From Boesenbergia rotunda (taxonomy: Eukaryota; Streptophyta; Magnoliopsida; Zingiberales; Zingiberaceae), in assembly GCA_024364735.1 (NCBI GenBank), contig JAGFNQ010002301.1, positions 1-64,000 on the forward strand: 64,000 nucleotides of DNA. Reading direction: 5' to 3'. Position numbers and translations under genes: made by a program. How positions within the stretch are numbered: the stretch's first letter is position 1; each line of letters begins with the position of its first letter. Positions 1-11,857 of the stretch are shown piece after piece. Below the pieces are notes generated by a model, which was given only the letters and a program-made list of their open reading frames with translations, did not search any database and had not been told where the DNA came from.

Positions 1-36
1 ACTTCAGCTTTGTCTTATGTATTTATTCTCATTCAG

Positions 37-126
37 GTTTATGCTCTCGGAGGATTAATGATCGGAAGGTGGTTGTGGGCTCGTTGGAGTGAGAGGAGCA
101 ATAGAGGCACACCAAATGAAGATTAA
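37..126 (+). CDS. last exon of an unidentified gene
   Basis: An AG acceptor at 35-36 is followed by an open frame that ends at TAA 124-126 and encodes about 29 residues. The peptide has a glycine-rich, hydrophobic stretch (YALGGLMIGRWLW) followed by a polar, charged tail ending NED. The hydrophobic part could be the end of a membrane segment. The upstream exons lie outside the window, so the frame is chosen only because it is open from the acceptor to a stop. I do not recognise the family. The run could also be a chance open stretch. Confidence 0.45.
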   Translation, partial: VYALGGLMIGRWLWARWSERSNRGTPNED

Positions 127-499
127 GAGAGAAGTTTGTTTCGTTTCAGTTTGTTTAAAAAAGGAACAATTGTTAGCATGCCTCTACTATTTGACCGAAT
201 GCTTCACTGGAGCTTAGAAAATTAAGGATGTGATGAGTTGGTTTAATTATCTTTCTTTTCGAGCAATCTACAAGGTTAACATAATGTGATGCAGAATGAA
301 ACCTTAATTCCTTATTTGTAGCAGAAGAAATGTTTCTTAAGCTGAAAAATAAAAATTAACGAAAGAAAAGCAAATTTTTTAAAAAATAAATTTTAAACAT
401 AGAAATATCAGGCTGTGTGTGTGTGTTTTTTTTACTTAGAAGCAATGGAAAACTGAAATTGGGCCCATAGAAAATGTAGGACAATTGGTATCGGTTATA

Positions 500-662
500 A
501 AAAAAATGATGAATCAAGCAGTAGATAAATTGAATTTGGGGTGATTGGTTCGGTCTCACGGAAGTTTTTCATCGGTTACCAGGGTAAATCGGGAAACGCT
601 TGCGGTGGGCAGTCTAGAAGTCCAGCGTCTCAGGGTTCGTGTCCCATTTGGAGAAAAAATTT
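500..662 (+). repeat. dispersed ~130-150 bp repeat, copy 1
   Basis: The stretch from about 500 to 660 matches 6790-6950 closely in the same orientation. Shared blocks include GGGTAAATCGGGAAACGCT and GGTGGGCAGTCTAGAAG. The two copies flank the CMSS1-like gene. The block contains a GTTCG-type box near 633, as Pol III promoters do, so a SINE-like origin is possible but unproven. Confidence 0.7.
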
Positions 663-747
663 TTATAAAATGCGCCGTAGCTAGGGATTGAACCGAGGAT
701 GTCTGAGTTAACTACTAACGATCTTACCACTACACCATAGTCCCGGG
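663..747 (-). repeat. tRNA-related sequence (SINE head-like)
   Basis: On the minus strand this stretch contains TGGTGTAGTGGTAAGA, a good Pol III A box, and about 40 bases later CGGTTCAATCCC, a good B box. The acceptor arms do not pair into a proper cloverleaf. A tRNA-derived SINE head or tRNA pseudogene fits better than a working tRNA gene. It directly abuts the dispersed repeat at 500-662. Confidence 0.5.
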
Positions 748-1051
748 GGGCAACTGGTATCGGTTATAGGTTTTGTGGGAAGTGATCATCATGGGCATAA
801 CTAGATGGTAAAAAATAAATAGATTATCTTTAAAGATCGTGAGTAAGTTTTTATATCCTGTGTAAATTTTTTTTTTCTCAACTTCTTACTTTCCTAATCA
901 TCATGATTTATCTTCTTATTTTTTGTTTTTTTTTCGTTTTTTTGTTGCCACTAGGTTTTGCGGGAAGCGTAACCCTTTGCCCTCGGCCGCCTCCTACTCA
1001 CTCTTTTTGGTTGCGGTCCTCGAAACGGTTCCCTCTATTTGTCTGCAAGCC

Positions 1052-4000
1052 ATGGCGAAGGGAGACGATATGGTGAGGCGGCGGAAGAATAAAACCAACC
1101 GTAAGCGCGCTCGCAACAGTGAATCCGCTGTCTCCGCCCGCGTCGCCGCCATCATCGCTGCAAAGCGCCGCCGCAAGGACGGGAACCGCCGCGCCTGCGA
1201 GGTTCGCGCTTCCTCTGTTTAGCTAAAATTTTGTCTGTTTTTTCCCCCCTTTGGACACCGTGTGCCTCTTTGCAGGGGATGTGCTATAGCCTCCCGACTC
1301 CGGATGACCCCTTCAACGATTTCCATGGAAAGAACTCGAAGAAGACGAAGCGGGAACCCAACACGAAGAAGTCGCATCCCCTCGCTGGTACTGAGAAAAA
1401 AAAGAAGCTGAATTCTGATGCGTCTACTATGGTGGACCAACCTGATAACGATTGCTACGGTGGAAGCAATGCCTGGGACTCCAACTATGGTTCTCTTTCC
1501 AAGTTCCTTATCCTGTGCTTGAATGCCATACAGGATTCATGGAAGGGGCAAGAAGAGGCTTGTAGCGGGAGTTCTGATGGGTCTCTTTTGGCCTTCGACT
1601 GGGGAGTTGAATTCTGGAAGCGTTGCTCCTCCGGTTCACACATTATTGAAACCAGTGGGTCTTGTGCTTGCAAAAAGAAACTTGCTTGGTTGGTATCTAC
1701 AGCTTCTGATATTATTACAAGAAAGGAGAAGCAAGGGAATGTTACCGCTAGCCCTTTCCTTCTCTTCCTCGTGCCTACAAAGGAAAAAGCTATGCAGGTT
1801 GTCTTCTTCTGCCCATTACTAGACTATTGGACGTTGTTTTTCCCTTGTTAGTTAGTTTATTATTATAAGACGATTTTTCCTGTCTTATTTCAATCGTATT
1901 AATATTCAGGTAAGGTCAATCTGCAAGCCATTTAAAGCTCTGGGAATACACACAGTAAGCTTGCATCCAGGTACTCCGCTGGATCACCAGGTCCATGGGT
2001 AAGTAATTTCTTGTGCTTTAATTCTTGTTGTTGATCACTTATGTCCATTAGATCCATTAAAAGAAGCGATATATTCATTATGATTTAGTTGATTAAATAC
2101 AGTTAATAGAAATTGGAAAGAACTTTTATGTTAGAAAATAATGATATGAAAAACTACTAAAGCAAACCTTACATTAAGCAAGTTTCAAGACGTAGCTTAT
2201 GATTATTTAAGATTTGATTGACTATGTACATCTTTTACAGTCAGGTTTTACAATTCAAATAGTGCTTTTGAAGGTCAAGTCACATGAAAGCTGAGTGGTA
2301 ACCTCAAGAAAGAAAAAAAGTTGAATATCACATAAAAATAAAGAGAGAATTGGTAGATGAGAGGTTTTGAGGTTAAAAAAAATTTGATTGATCTTCCATA
2401 ATTCTAAAAACTTAGGGGCGTTTGGTTTGTTCCATTTTCCATTTTCATTTTCTAGAAAACCGCATTTTCTAGTTTTTTGGAAAATGACTTTTTTTTCATT
2501 CTCCAGTTTTCCAGAAAACGCTATGTTTTTTTCTGGAAAACAAAGCTGGAAAATTCAAACCAAACATGTTTTCCAGAAAACCGCATTTTCTACAGAAAAT
2601 GAAAATGGAAAACAGACTGGAAAATGCAAACCAAACGCCCCCTTAACCTTTTCCATGTTAAAATTTGATTGACCTTCCATAATTCTAAAAACTTAAGGGG
2701 GTGCTTGGTTTGCTCCATTTTTCAGAAAACCGTATTTTCTCATTTTCTGAAAAATGATTTTATTTCTTTCTCTAATTTTTTAGAAAATGCTATATCTTTT
2801 TCTTGAAAACAAGGTTGGAAAATACAAACCAAACGCGTTTTCCAGAAAATCGCATTTCCTACAGAAAATAAAAATGAAAAACAAACATACCAAACGCAGC
2901 CTAACCTTTTCATGCAGAGGTTAGACTTATAGTAATTGAAAGGTAGAAAATCTCCAAAATTTTGAAGTCTAGTTTGTTCGTAAATATATTGATGACTGGA
3001 ATCAGATTGAAAGGTAGCGGTAGGTGAAGATTTGGATTGAGAGATGGGAGGTTAATCCAATCTCAACTCAATTCACTCTCCGTGGAGTTGAACTTCAGAC
3101 ACCAAGAGAAGTTGTAGGCAATTTATCTTAAATATTATTGAATATGCTGCACCAACTCAGTGCTTCCATGACCTTTGAATATTTGTGTTCCATTTGTTTT
3201 GAAGAATAAATTAGTCATAGAAGAAATAGAGAAAAGATGAATCCCATACTCGTAGAAGACACTTAGAGATAAAAGATGAATCTCTGCTTCATGTTTTTGA
3301 AACTACATGATATGGAGGTTTAAGATTGAGAGAGACTTGGATTGTGAGGTTGGAAATCAATCTTGACAGGGTTTCAATCCACTCTCCATAGGTTCATACA
3401 TTAATGCTAAGAGAATCTAGAGGAAATATATTTCTATTTCCTATGTGATTCAGACACTTCAATAATCTTAAAGTTCATGTTCCATCCATTTCAAAGCATT
3501 AGATTAGTTATATAAAAAGTTTCAAAAATATTATGCAGGTAGTGTGTGGTAGGCTCACTACATAGTTAAGTTCAATTTACAGGGGATATCAAACTTGAAA
3601 TAAAATAAGCAATGTCAATCGCAATGTAAAATAGATCAGTTATCTAAGCAACTTTCAGATAATTAATATCTAAATGATTATAATAGCAAGTTAACACTCA
3701 CAAGTCAAAAGTTATAAGCAGGGTATCCTTGGGTTTAAGCCTTTGGTGTAATCTAAACTTATTCAAAGAAACCACATACAGTTTTCTAACTACAATATGT
3801 GCCACCATATCTTCTGAGGAATCAGACCGTTTAGTCAAACAAAAGGTACATAGGGATATGAATGAGTCTGTGCTTAATATTTTTCATGACAGGACATGGA
3901 AGTTTAACTCATTGAGTTACTTAAAGAGTTCTCTGTCCAATTTAACACACTCTTTCTTTATGCTCACTTACATTCCACAATATTTCACATTCCTGTGCTA

Positions 4001-4782
4001 TCTGCATTCTGATTCATCATCCCATGTTAATTTCGATTATTAGGAATAAAATGCCTAACATTATTAAGTTCAGTACTAGGTACAAAGAAATCGCTGTAGT
4101 AGAGGTATGAATTTGTGTGAAACACATGGGGTCACTCAATTTGGTTGGAGATATTACATTTTGGTTTTCTTACTGTAGTTGAGGAACTTAATTATGCTTC
4201 CATGCTCCTAGTTGATAATGTTTTTCAGCAGTCACCTCTTCCTCTGTATTTATTAGTAGGATGTAGCCGTTTTGTTTATAAAACCTGTTTTTTTATTCTA
4301 CTACAGTTTAAAAGGTTGTGAACCTGAGTTCCTTGTATCTACTCCTGAGAGGTTACTTGAGCTTGTTTCCCTAAAGGCTATTGACATTTCTGGCGTATCA
4401 TTACTGGTAAGTACATTGTCTTTTAATCCTTTCATGTATAAGTGATTTGTTTAATTTATTGAGTGCAGTGATTTATCTCTAGCTCTCATATATACTGTAC
4501 TGATGAGTTTTATTTTTTATTTTTAATATTTTTTCGTGATATTACTATTTTCCAATAAATGTTGCTTATCATTTGGGTATTTTATAGGTACTTGATGAAC
4601 TTGGAACCTTTTTAGACCTTGGCTTTCTGGATAAGATCAGTTCTGTGAGAGAAAGTGTAACTGGTCATCCTCAAGTAGTTATCTTCTGTGGCAGCAGCAG
4701 TGAAGCTGCTGCGTCAATTGCTCAAAATCTACTTACTGGGCCAGTTAATAAAATCTGTAAGAAGGATAGTACATCAGATTAA
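1052..4782 (+). CDS. CMSS1: CMSS1-like protein (Cms1 family, ribosome biogenesis)
   Basis: Five exons are inferred: 1052-1201, 1276-1797, 1910-1998, 4307-4406 and 4588-4782. All have GT-AG borders and phases that join, giving 351 residues. The ATG at 1052 sits in a strong GCCATGG context. Residues 7-45 are very basic, as in a nucleolar signal. The C-terminal half resembles a degenerate DEAD-box helicase fold: LVPTKEKA (motif Ia-like), STPERLLEL (motif Ib-like), VLDELGTF (motif II position, DEAD changed to DELG) and VIFCGSSSEA (motif III region). There is no Walker A motif, as is usual for Cms1 (PF14617) proteins, which are linked to 90S pre-ribosomes in the nucleolus. Intron 3 is about 2.3 kb and holds a duplicated MITE. 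The plant CMSS1 assignment rests on the shape of the C-terminal half. Confidence 0.85.
2383..2660. mobile_element. Tourist-like MITE, copy 1 (intron 3 of the CMSS1-like gene)
   Basis: A ~226-bp element runs from about 2416 to 2641. Its terminal inverted repeats are GGGGCGTTTGGTTTG and CAAACCAAACGCCCC, and TTA flanks both sides, as expected of PIF/Harbinger (Tourist) insertions. The interior is itself palindromic, with repeated TTTTCCAGAAAAC blocks. The listed span includes the flanking sequence that was duplicated together with the element. Confidence 0.75.
2661..2920. mobile_element. Tourist-like MITE, copy 2 (tandem duplicate)
   Basis: A second, more diverged copy runs from about 2697 to 2902 (GGGGGTGCTTGGTTTG ... 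ACCAAACGCAGCC). It is preceded by the same flank as copy 1 (CTTCCATAATTCTAAAAACT) and followed by the same TAACCTTTT. The copies therefore arose by tandem duplication of a ~280-bp segment, not by two insertions. Confidence 0.7.
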
Positions 4783-6235
4783 AATGCATTTTTGTCTCGG
4801 CATGTACTGAAATGAAACTGAGCAAATACAGAAGGTACATTTTATTTTCTGTGCCAATTTTTTTTTTGGGTACCATAGAGGGTCAGCCATTATCTGAACC
4901 TATTTGTATTTTCAGTGCCATTATATCTTTTCTTTCTATTTCCCATCAGTTTTCTCGTTGTGATACAACCTAACAATATTATGTTGAAAGGATAGACACT
5001 TAATCAGACAACATGTCTTACTGTTTCACATGAGAGATCCTCATAAACTTTGAGATGCCATTTTGTTTGCATGTTGTCTTATAAATCGCTTATCATCCTT
5101 TCGTCATTATCAGATGCACTTTATCATTCTTTGTCATATATCATTATCGCTCACATGTGTTTGACTATACCTGTTTCCTCCATCTCATAACTCCAAGCAG
5201 TGACAAACTCTCTTAGATGTATAGGATGTACATATCTTGGCTACTTTTGTATGTAGAAGGTTATTATGCTATTCTCTTGAGTTAACTATGTGTCTTCTTC
5301 TCTACCTACCTTCTCTGAGTCCACTATAGTGTGAAATTTCTTCGTGTGAAGTTTTGTAAATTCAACTATAATCTTCTTTACCTTGGATTATTTGAAGTGC
5401 TTCAAGCCACTTTATCTCTTAGTAAGCAAAGTGTTATTTTTTTTATCATTTGTGGGGATAATATAATTATTACTTCTAAAAGAATAAATGGAATTTTAAA
5501 CCATGGGTCTAAGAGTCTTGGAATACTTGCTTGTCTCAGGTTAGAACTTGCCTTCTGTCTTAGCCCCTGCATAGTTTCAGTCAATGGAAACCTTCCTCTT
5601 TATGACTCTTAATTTTTGGCGGCTTCAGATGCGAACAAAACTATATGGAACATAAATCTCATTATTTTGTTGCAGTTCCTTGGATTTTCTTTTTCTGTTT
5701 CCTACAACATTTATTTTTGAGATAAATTATATGCATACACTCTGACAAATTATTATCCATTCTTTTCGCATTTCCAAATGTTTTAACGTCTTGCATCTAT
5801 GCATTTTGTTGATATTAGCTAACGATGGATCATGGAACCAGTGGCTCCCAAGGGGGCACAAGTAGAGCCGGAAAATGATGCATTTATTAGTAATTTATGG
5901 TGCATGGCGCCAGTGCCCATAGTAAGGGTGAAAAAGAAATTAAAACCGTCACCTTAATGCCCTCTAAGGAAGGGGGCAGTGGGAGGATGATTAATCGCTA
6001 TTTTAAATATTTGCGATTTGATTCTCAGTTATGACGTATTTATAGATATTTTTCTTTTAAATGGAGTGCAAATCCTGGAACACTGAGTTTCTAAATCGTT
6101 CATCGTGAATGCTTTCCGATTTATTCTGACGGTTGGTGGAAAATTTTTATGAGGTTAGATCGATTGTCCGAGATTGAAAAAAAATCTCATTAATCATTTT
6201 CTTTTAAGGGAGGAGGGCGTCATACACTGAAAATG
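4783..6235. other. intergenic, no gene seen
   Basis: This is the 3' flank of the CMSS1-like gene followed by AT-rich DNA. Short open frames such as 5331-5612 have no recognisable product, splice context or composition of coding sequence. Nothing supportable as a gene was found. Confidence 0.6.
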
Positions 6236-6345
6236 GACTATCTGATACACACACAACCAATTTAGTATCAAAAGGGCGAGATCTATCTGATACACACACA
6301 ACCAATTTATTGCTTCTTAGTTATAGTATCAAAAGGGCGAGATCA
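6236..6345. repeat. short direct duplication
   Basis: CTATCTGATACACACACAAC followed by CAATTTA, and then AGTATCAAAAGGGCGAGAT, occurs twice in direct orientation (from about 6238 and 6284). The second unit has an 18-base insertion. Confidence 0.75.
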
Positions 6346-6789
6346 TCACCATAGCCGTTCCTCTGGGATAGCTAGGATATTAACTGCTCCATTCGTGGGA
6401 CTGCTTTTCTTAATTATAGCCGACAGGTTTTGTGGGATGATAATTATTTCGATCTTAAAATTGGTAGCATTGAGAATGATATAATGTCGAATATATTCTA
6501 CCTATAATTTATCAAATTCTTCTAAATATTATCTCGCACATATCATTGTTCGAGCATTGTTTAGATTCCCACTAAACAGTTCGACGAATCAAATTCTTCT
6601 AAAATACGTTATACGTACATATTTTTCTAATCAGCCCGTTCAATCCATCCGACATGTGAAGCCAACTACCAATGATTTTGATGGTTTAACCTCCGGTTTG
6701 ATTTTCAACATATTGCTTTCCATAGATGCTGCATTATTTCACCACAGTAGGTGATTAACAGCAGAGAACAAAATTAGAGATAATAATTA

Positions 6790-6950
6790 AATGAATGATG
6801 AATTAGGCAGCAGACAAATTGAACCTGGGGTGATCGGCTCAGTCCCACAGAAATTTCTTACCGGTCATCAGGGTAAATCGGGAAACGCTCACGGTGGGCA
6901 GTCTAGAAGCCTAGCGTCTCAGAGTTCGCGTCTCATTTAGAGAAAAAAAT
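6790..6950 (+). repeat. dispersed ~130-150 bp repeat, copy 2
   Basis: This is the same family as 500-662, in the same orientation, ending likewise in CATTT-AGAGAAAAAA. Unlike copy 1 it is not followed by the tRNA-related sequence. It lies between the convergent CMSS1-like and CslA genes. Confidence 0.7.
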
Positions 6951-7327
6951 AATTGAAATCAAACGAGCTGTGCAGTTGTGCGATTGAAATCAAACGAGCT
7001 GAAATCAGAGTCGAAGAACACATAATTGGGATGCAGCTTCGGCATTGAAAATAAAAGAAGGAAATTTGGAACAATATTTGTATTCGAAAACTAACAAATG
7101 GAATTCTGTTCGCCATCAATTCAATTCCTTCTTTGAATTCAAAGATCGCCGAGTTCTACTAACATTCGGAGCTGGAAGAATGAAAATTTCTATCTATAAG
7201 GTTTCATAATGCTCAAAAGAATATTCACACAAGGAATCAATCCTATTATCCGACACAGTCTGCCTCCTTCAGTGCCTGGCATTGCTTCTTAAGCTTTTAT
7301 TGTTTGTTCGCACAGCGAGTAGTAGCT

Positions 7328-9633
7328 TCAGGAATGGGGGACAAAAGTGCCGACGTAGCCGAGTCCGACGATGAAGAAGGCAGTTCCTTGGGCGAAGAGG
7401 TAGAGGTAGTAATGGTTGTTCCCGAAGGCCAGATCGTAGCAGCCACAGAAGTAGAGGTAAGCTCCAGTAAAGAGCTCCAAAAGATGCAATCTGAGTTCAT
7501 TTTGAACGAACAGCAGCAAATTTAGAAATTTTTAGATGCTAATCAATAATCTATTCTTCCCCCGACATCAGAGTACTTACTTTTCACCAATCCTGAGTCT
7601 GAATCTCCTTGCTGCTTTGCCGCCATTTTTAGTCTTCATGATGTCGCCCAGCTTCTCAGTGACCACCCACTCATTCACTCTCCCTATTTCCAAGAGGCCG
7701 ATGAAGGTCGCCTTTGTCCTGTGCAACGACATGACGTTCTCGAAAAGGATCCAGAAGACGAGCAAGTGAAGAGACCTGCGGCACCGTAATAGATCAAGTC
7801 AGTCAGTCAGTCATTCCTCTGATTTCATCTTCAAGTTGAAGCTCGAGTTTCGTACCTGGGCGTCCCAACAGCGTTGAGCATGGTGATGATGGAGGGCACG
7901 TAGACTAAACCCCACTTTGGCACTTGCACTTGAGGAACCAACACCGTCGCGGGGATGACGACGCAGTAGAATACGAAGGTGACGATGTGAGCGACGACTT
8001 TCCGAACGAAGAAGAAGCTGTATATGACATGAATCTTGGTCCAGAGGTTCACTTTCTGTAGACGGCCAAAAAGAAGCGATCAGTTCTCTCCTCGAAGTTA
8101 GCAGATGCAATTGGTTTAGAGCTAGCTAGGGACCTTGTTCATGGCGATCTCCACCGCCATTTTCCTGAACAAATTCGCCGGTCCGCATGACCATCTGTGC
8201 TGCTGATAGCGGTAGGCCTTGAGAGTGCTCGGCAGCTCGCTTTTAGCCTGTTCAATAAGATTCAGCACCGATCAAAACAATCCATTGCGATGGAGGATGA
8301 GAGTGAGGATATATTAATGATTGCCTCGAGATCTCCCAGGAATATGAATTTCCAGCCCCTGAGGCTTGCTCGAACAGCCAAATCCATGTCCTCGACGGTG
8401 GTCCGATCCTTCCACCCTCCCGCTTCGTTGAGGGCCGAAATCCTCCAGACACCAGCAGTCCCTGCGAATGGAATGCAGAGCAGAGTGAGTGCTGGTGGGC
8501 AATGGCTCTGTCAACTCAAATTCGACACCGACCGTTGAATCCGAAAAAGGCGCAGGTGGAAGAGCCCACTTCCTGCTCAACCGTGAAATGGTAATCCAGG
8601 GACATCTCCTGCATCCTCGTCATCAAACATTCATCCGAGTTCACTGCAGTAAATTCAGTTGGAGCTTAAGCAAACGGTAGGTAATTAATCCAACCAAAGA
8701 TGAATCGAGGAGTAGCGGCAAAGTCCTACTCAAGCTTTCCAGTTCGATATGCTAAATCAGATGAATGGAGGAGGAGGAGGAGGAGGAGGAAATAGTGGAT
8801 ACCGAATTTCCAGCGGGCTTGGACGAGGGCGATGTTGTGGTTGTGGAGGAGGAAGGGGACGGAGCGCATCAGGAAGTCGGGCTCCGGCTGGAAGTCGGCG
8901 TCGAAGATGGCCACGTAGTCGCATTGCTTCACGTAGCTGTGCTTCATGCCCTCCTTCAGCGCCCCTGCTTTGAAACCGTTCCTGTTCTCCCTGATCTCGT
9001 ACTTTATGTTCACCCCTTTGCTCGCCCGCCGCTGGCACTCCTTCACCACCAGCTCCTGCACGAGCATAATCCCTTTTATTGTTACGCTCTTCCCACCTCG
9101 AGCAATTCATTCCTTTTCGATACCTTGATCGCCGGATCGGTCGAGTCGTCCAGCACCTGAATTATGATGCGGTCCGACGGCCATGACAGCCCGCAGGCGG
9201 CGCCGATCGATAGCTGGTACACCTGCCGACAAAAACTAGATTTTAACCAAATAAACAAAAAAAAATCTTCTGGTTCATGTCATGCAATCGCGTTTTGCTG
9301 GACCTCTTTCTCGTTGTACATGGGGATTTGGATGAGCACCATCGGGTAGGCTGCATTGCCGGCCTCGGGGTCCTCGCCCATCGGCTCCCACTTGTAGCTC
9401 GTCTCGGGGCGCCGCCGGAACAGGCGGACCAGCACGATGACCGCCGCCATGTACACCTTCTCCACGAACAGCATGAGCGACATGGCGAGGCAGATGAGGA
9501 CGGCGAGGCTCAGCAGCGGCACCACCACCGGCAACTTGATGTGCTCCCACACGATCCCCAGCTGCTGCGTGATGTCGTCCCTCGTCCCCTGGAACGCCTC
9601 GGGGAGAAGCGTCGTCGAAGAAAGCCTCTCCAT
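7328..9633 (-). CDS. CSLA: glucomannan 4-beta-mannosyltransferase (cellulose synthase-like A)
   Basis: Nine exons on the minus strand join in phase to 533 residues, a normal CslA length: 9304-9633, 9124-9222, 8803-9055, 8533-8643, 8325-8461, 8134-8247, 7856-8055, 7581-7775 and 7328-7490. The family makes beta-1,4-mannan or glucomannan from GDP-sugars at the Golgi membrane. The GT2 signature is complete: VLDDSTD near residue 133, DAD at 195-197, ED at 288-289 and QQHRW at 325-329. One membrane segment lies near residues 35-57, with a hydrophobic cluster in the C-terminal third. All introns are GT-AG except the fifth (8248-8324), whose donor is GAG|GCAATC. I saw no frameshift or early stop. The gene looks functional. 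Which CslA paralogue it is cannot be told here. Confidence 0.95.
8248..8324 (-). other. GC-AG intron in the CslA gene
   Basis: Exon 5 ends at 8325 (GGA GAT CTC GAG) and exon 6 starts at 8247 (GCT AAA AGC GAG). No GT lies near the required junction, whereas GC occupies the donor position and AG the acceptor. Joining there gives GDLEAKSELPS, which fits the conserved CslA region just before QQHRW. Confidence 0.75.
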
Positions 9634-10149
9634 TCTCTTTATACCGACGACAGCTTAAACAAAGCAGAGGGACAGAGCAGGAGCCAGGAGCAAACAAAAC
9701 AGAGGAAGAACAAATATACAGTCCAATTCAGGACCAAATTCCTCGAACTGATCCGCAGGAGAATAAAACTGGAAGAGGAAATCGCGGTTTGCTCTGCCGA
9801 ACGGGAAGAGAGAAAGAAAGAAAAGAAAAGAAGAAACAGAGAAAGGCAGGGGCGGGCTCAAAGGAGGGTCGACGGTGTGGCTTTTAAATAAGCTACAAGT
9901 AAAACAGAGTATGCAAACTGTAGATTTGTGGTTTTGTTGTCATGGTCTGAGAGACTCAAACTGTGGAACTGGAAGGAGTAAATTTAATGAAATACGACAA
10001 CCTACAGAGTATAAAAAGAAAAAAAATGCTGCGCTGAAGGAGGAGGAGAGAGAGCCCGTGCGAGAGAGTAATTTCAATTTTTAAAAAATTAGCCGAGAGA
10101 GAGAGACAGGGAGGCGCCACCGACAGCCCGCGCGCCACCACCAACCGTC

Positions 10150-10640
10150 AACCACAAGCTCTCCCAGCGCGCCACCATAATTTCAATGATTTTCAAAAAC
10201 CATGAGAAGAAGCCCTTTCTTTGGCTTTGGGGCGCTTAGCTTAGCTTAGCTTGTTGGTTCGTGTTTCAAATCACACAAGCTGGCAGCATCGCTCTTCTTT
10301 TAGGCAAAATTAATCAGTCAATTATGATTAAGGAGGTCTAAAATAAATCTGAGTCTACTCGAAAAATATCAAGTTAGGATTGAGAAATTTCAAATTTTGG
10401 AGAGTTTTTTCGGTTGTGTTAGAATAAGATTGGGTTCTAGTTAACCTAAATTTCAAATTTAAGGGTTTTTTGAAGATTAAATTAAATTTTATTTTAAAAA
10501 ATAAGATATTTTAGGCATATGATAGCAGAATGTTAGTATGATAATGATGAAATATTGAGATAAAAATGAAAAATTATAAAATAATATTTTAAAAATCTTT
10601 TTTAATCCGGTCGATTGGGTTAGTTAGATTATCCAGGTTT
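10150..10640. other. intergenic, AT-rich
   Basis: This lies between the presumed CslA upstream region and the transposase fragment. It holds TTAGCTTAGC-type short repeats near 10238 and AT-rich DNA. No gene or clear regulatory site was identified. Confidence 0.5.
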
Positions 10641-10657
10641 GAATTTAGGATTCATAT

Positions 10658-11290
10658 TCAGGCCTGGTACACGTCGACCCTCCCGGCACACGTCGACTCT
10701 ATCGACGTGATTCGAGTCCGCAGGGCTTCATTTTCCTCTCGCAAAATGGCGAACCTCACTAGAGGTAGAGGAGGAGGATGCTGGACGCCCCTAACCCCTG
10801 GAGCTCTCATCTGATCATATGTAACCTTTGCCTGAGAGCCCAGGCCGTAGCAGGCGGTCTTCCTCTTCCCACCGACGACTTCAAAATAAATCCGATTCAC
10901 ATCATCGGTGGAAAGATGCTGTGCATCCTCCCCCTCTGCAGCAGGTTGAGACGTCTGTGCCTCAACAACTCTAGTGGTCATTGATTCCTGTGAAATAAAA
11001 ATTTAATTAGTCTTTAAAAAATGTCAAAACAAATAAAATATAATTAATATACTTACATTGATTGATAGGGAGCAACGATCGACAAAAGACCCATCTTTTT
11101 TCTTGTGGGTCTTGCTGAATAACTCCCAACTAGTGGGAGGTCTTTCTAGCTCAGCAGCCTGTAAACACAAAATATCATGTTTAAACATATTCAAAAAAAT
11201 ATACTAAATGCCTTTAATAACCTAAATAAAAAGTACTTACCAAATCACTGGCATGCTGAACAATGGAACGGGATCTATTAAGCTTGCTTC
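10658..11290 (-). pseudogene. Transposase_24 (En/Spm-type) C-terminal fragment
   Basis: Three minus-strand exons can be joined: about 11290-11241, 11158-11057 (34 codons) and 10987-10658. The middle exon encodes PPTSWELFSKTHKKKDGSFV and the last contains GGKRKTACYGLGSQAKV. Both are typical of the plant Transposase_24 (Ptta/En/Spm) domain found in CACTA-related elements and their captured derivatives. The last exon ends with a short coiled-coil-like stretch rich in E, R and L. The N-terminal part is missing: at about 11290 the sequence passes directly into copia gag. No CACTA terminus was seen nearby. It is probably a relic. Confidence 0.7.
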
Positions 11291-11857
11291 GTGGATCCCG
11301 TGCTGGGGCCAGCAACCTTTGAATTGTGATTGCCTTCAGATGTGTTCTTTCTCCTCCCCTTCAGATGTTAAGCTTCTTCTCTCATCTGATTTGTTCTTTT
11401 CCTCTTCTTGGACCATTAAGCTCACTTCCTCGAGTTCTTCCACTACTTGAGCTTGTGTCGGATTTTCATGAAGGGCTAACATCTTGCTCCATAATTCATG
11501 TGCATTTTTGTATTCACCTACACCACTAATTATGTCATTAGGCAAAACCTTAAGCAATATTGAAATTACCTTCTCATTTGCCTTCGATTGTGTTTGTTGC
11601 TCCTTGGTTCAATATCTTGGTCGAAGCTTCTTCCCATGCTTATCCTTCGGAGCGATATTTTAGTGCAATCAATAGATTCCAATCTATATTGAACCATACC
11701 TCTATCTGCACCCTGCACTAGTCAAAGCTCTCGCGATCATAGGGAGGTGGGACATAGATGTCATCCCCTAATCATTCTTCAATCGTCATTTCCTCTAGCT
11801 CTTGTGCTCTCTCGGCAGTTAGTCTGTAGATGAGTATAACCTTGCTCTGATACCACT
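11291..11857 (-). mobile_element. copia retrotransposon 5' internal region (truncated gag)
   Basis: Next to the LTR at 11858 the minus strand reads AGTGGTATCAGAGCAAGG, a primer-binding site for initiator tRNA-Met, at about 11839-11856. Downstream at 11557-11336 lies a gag-like stretch (ELWSKMLALHENPTQAQVVE) of the UBN2 type. The element stops at about 11290, where the Transposase_24 fragment begins. No integrase, reverse transcriptase or second LTR is present, so this is a broken 5' end. Confidence 0.75.

Noticed and set aside
663..747. Functional tRNA gene
   Set aside because: A and B boxes are good, but the acceptor stem does not pair and the anticodon arm is not convincing.
923..1051. Upstream start for the CMSS1-like protein at 923
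   Set aside because: The 43 extra residues are hydrophobic and low in similarity to the family. The ATG at 1052 has the better context and is followed by the basic N-terminus.
8314..9160. Other-frame open stretches over CslA exons and introns
   Set aside because: They are shadows of CslA or of the GGA microsatellite in its intron.
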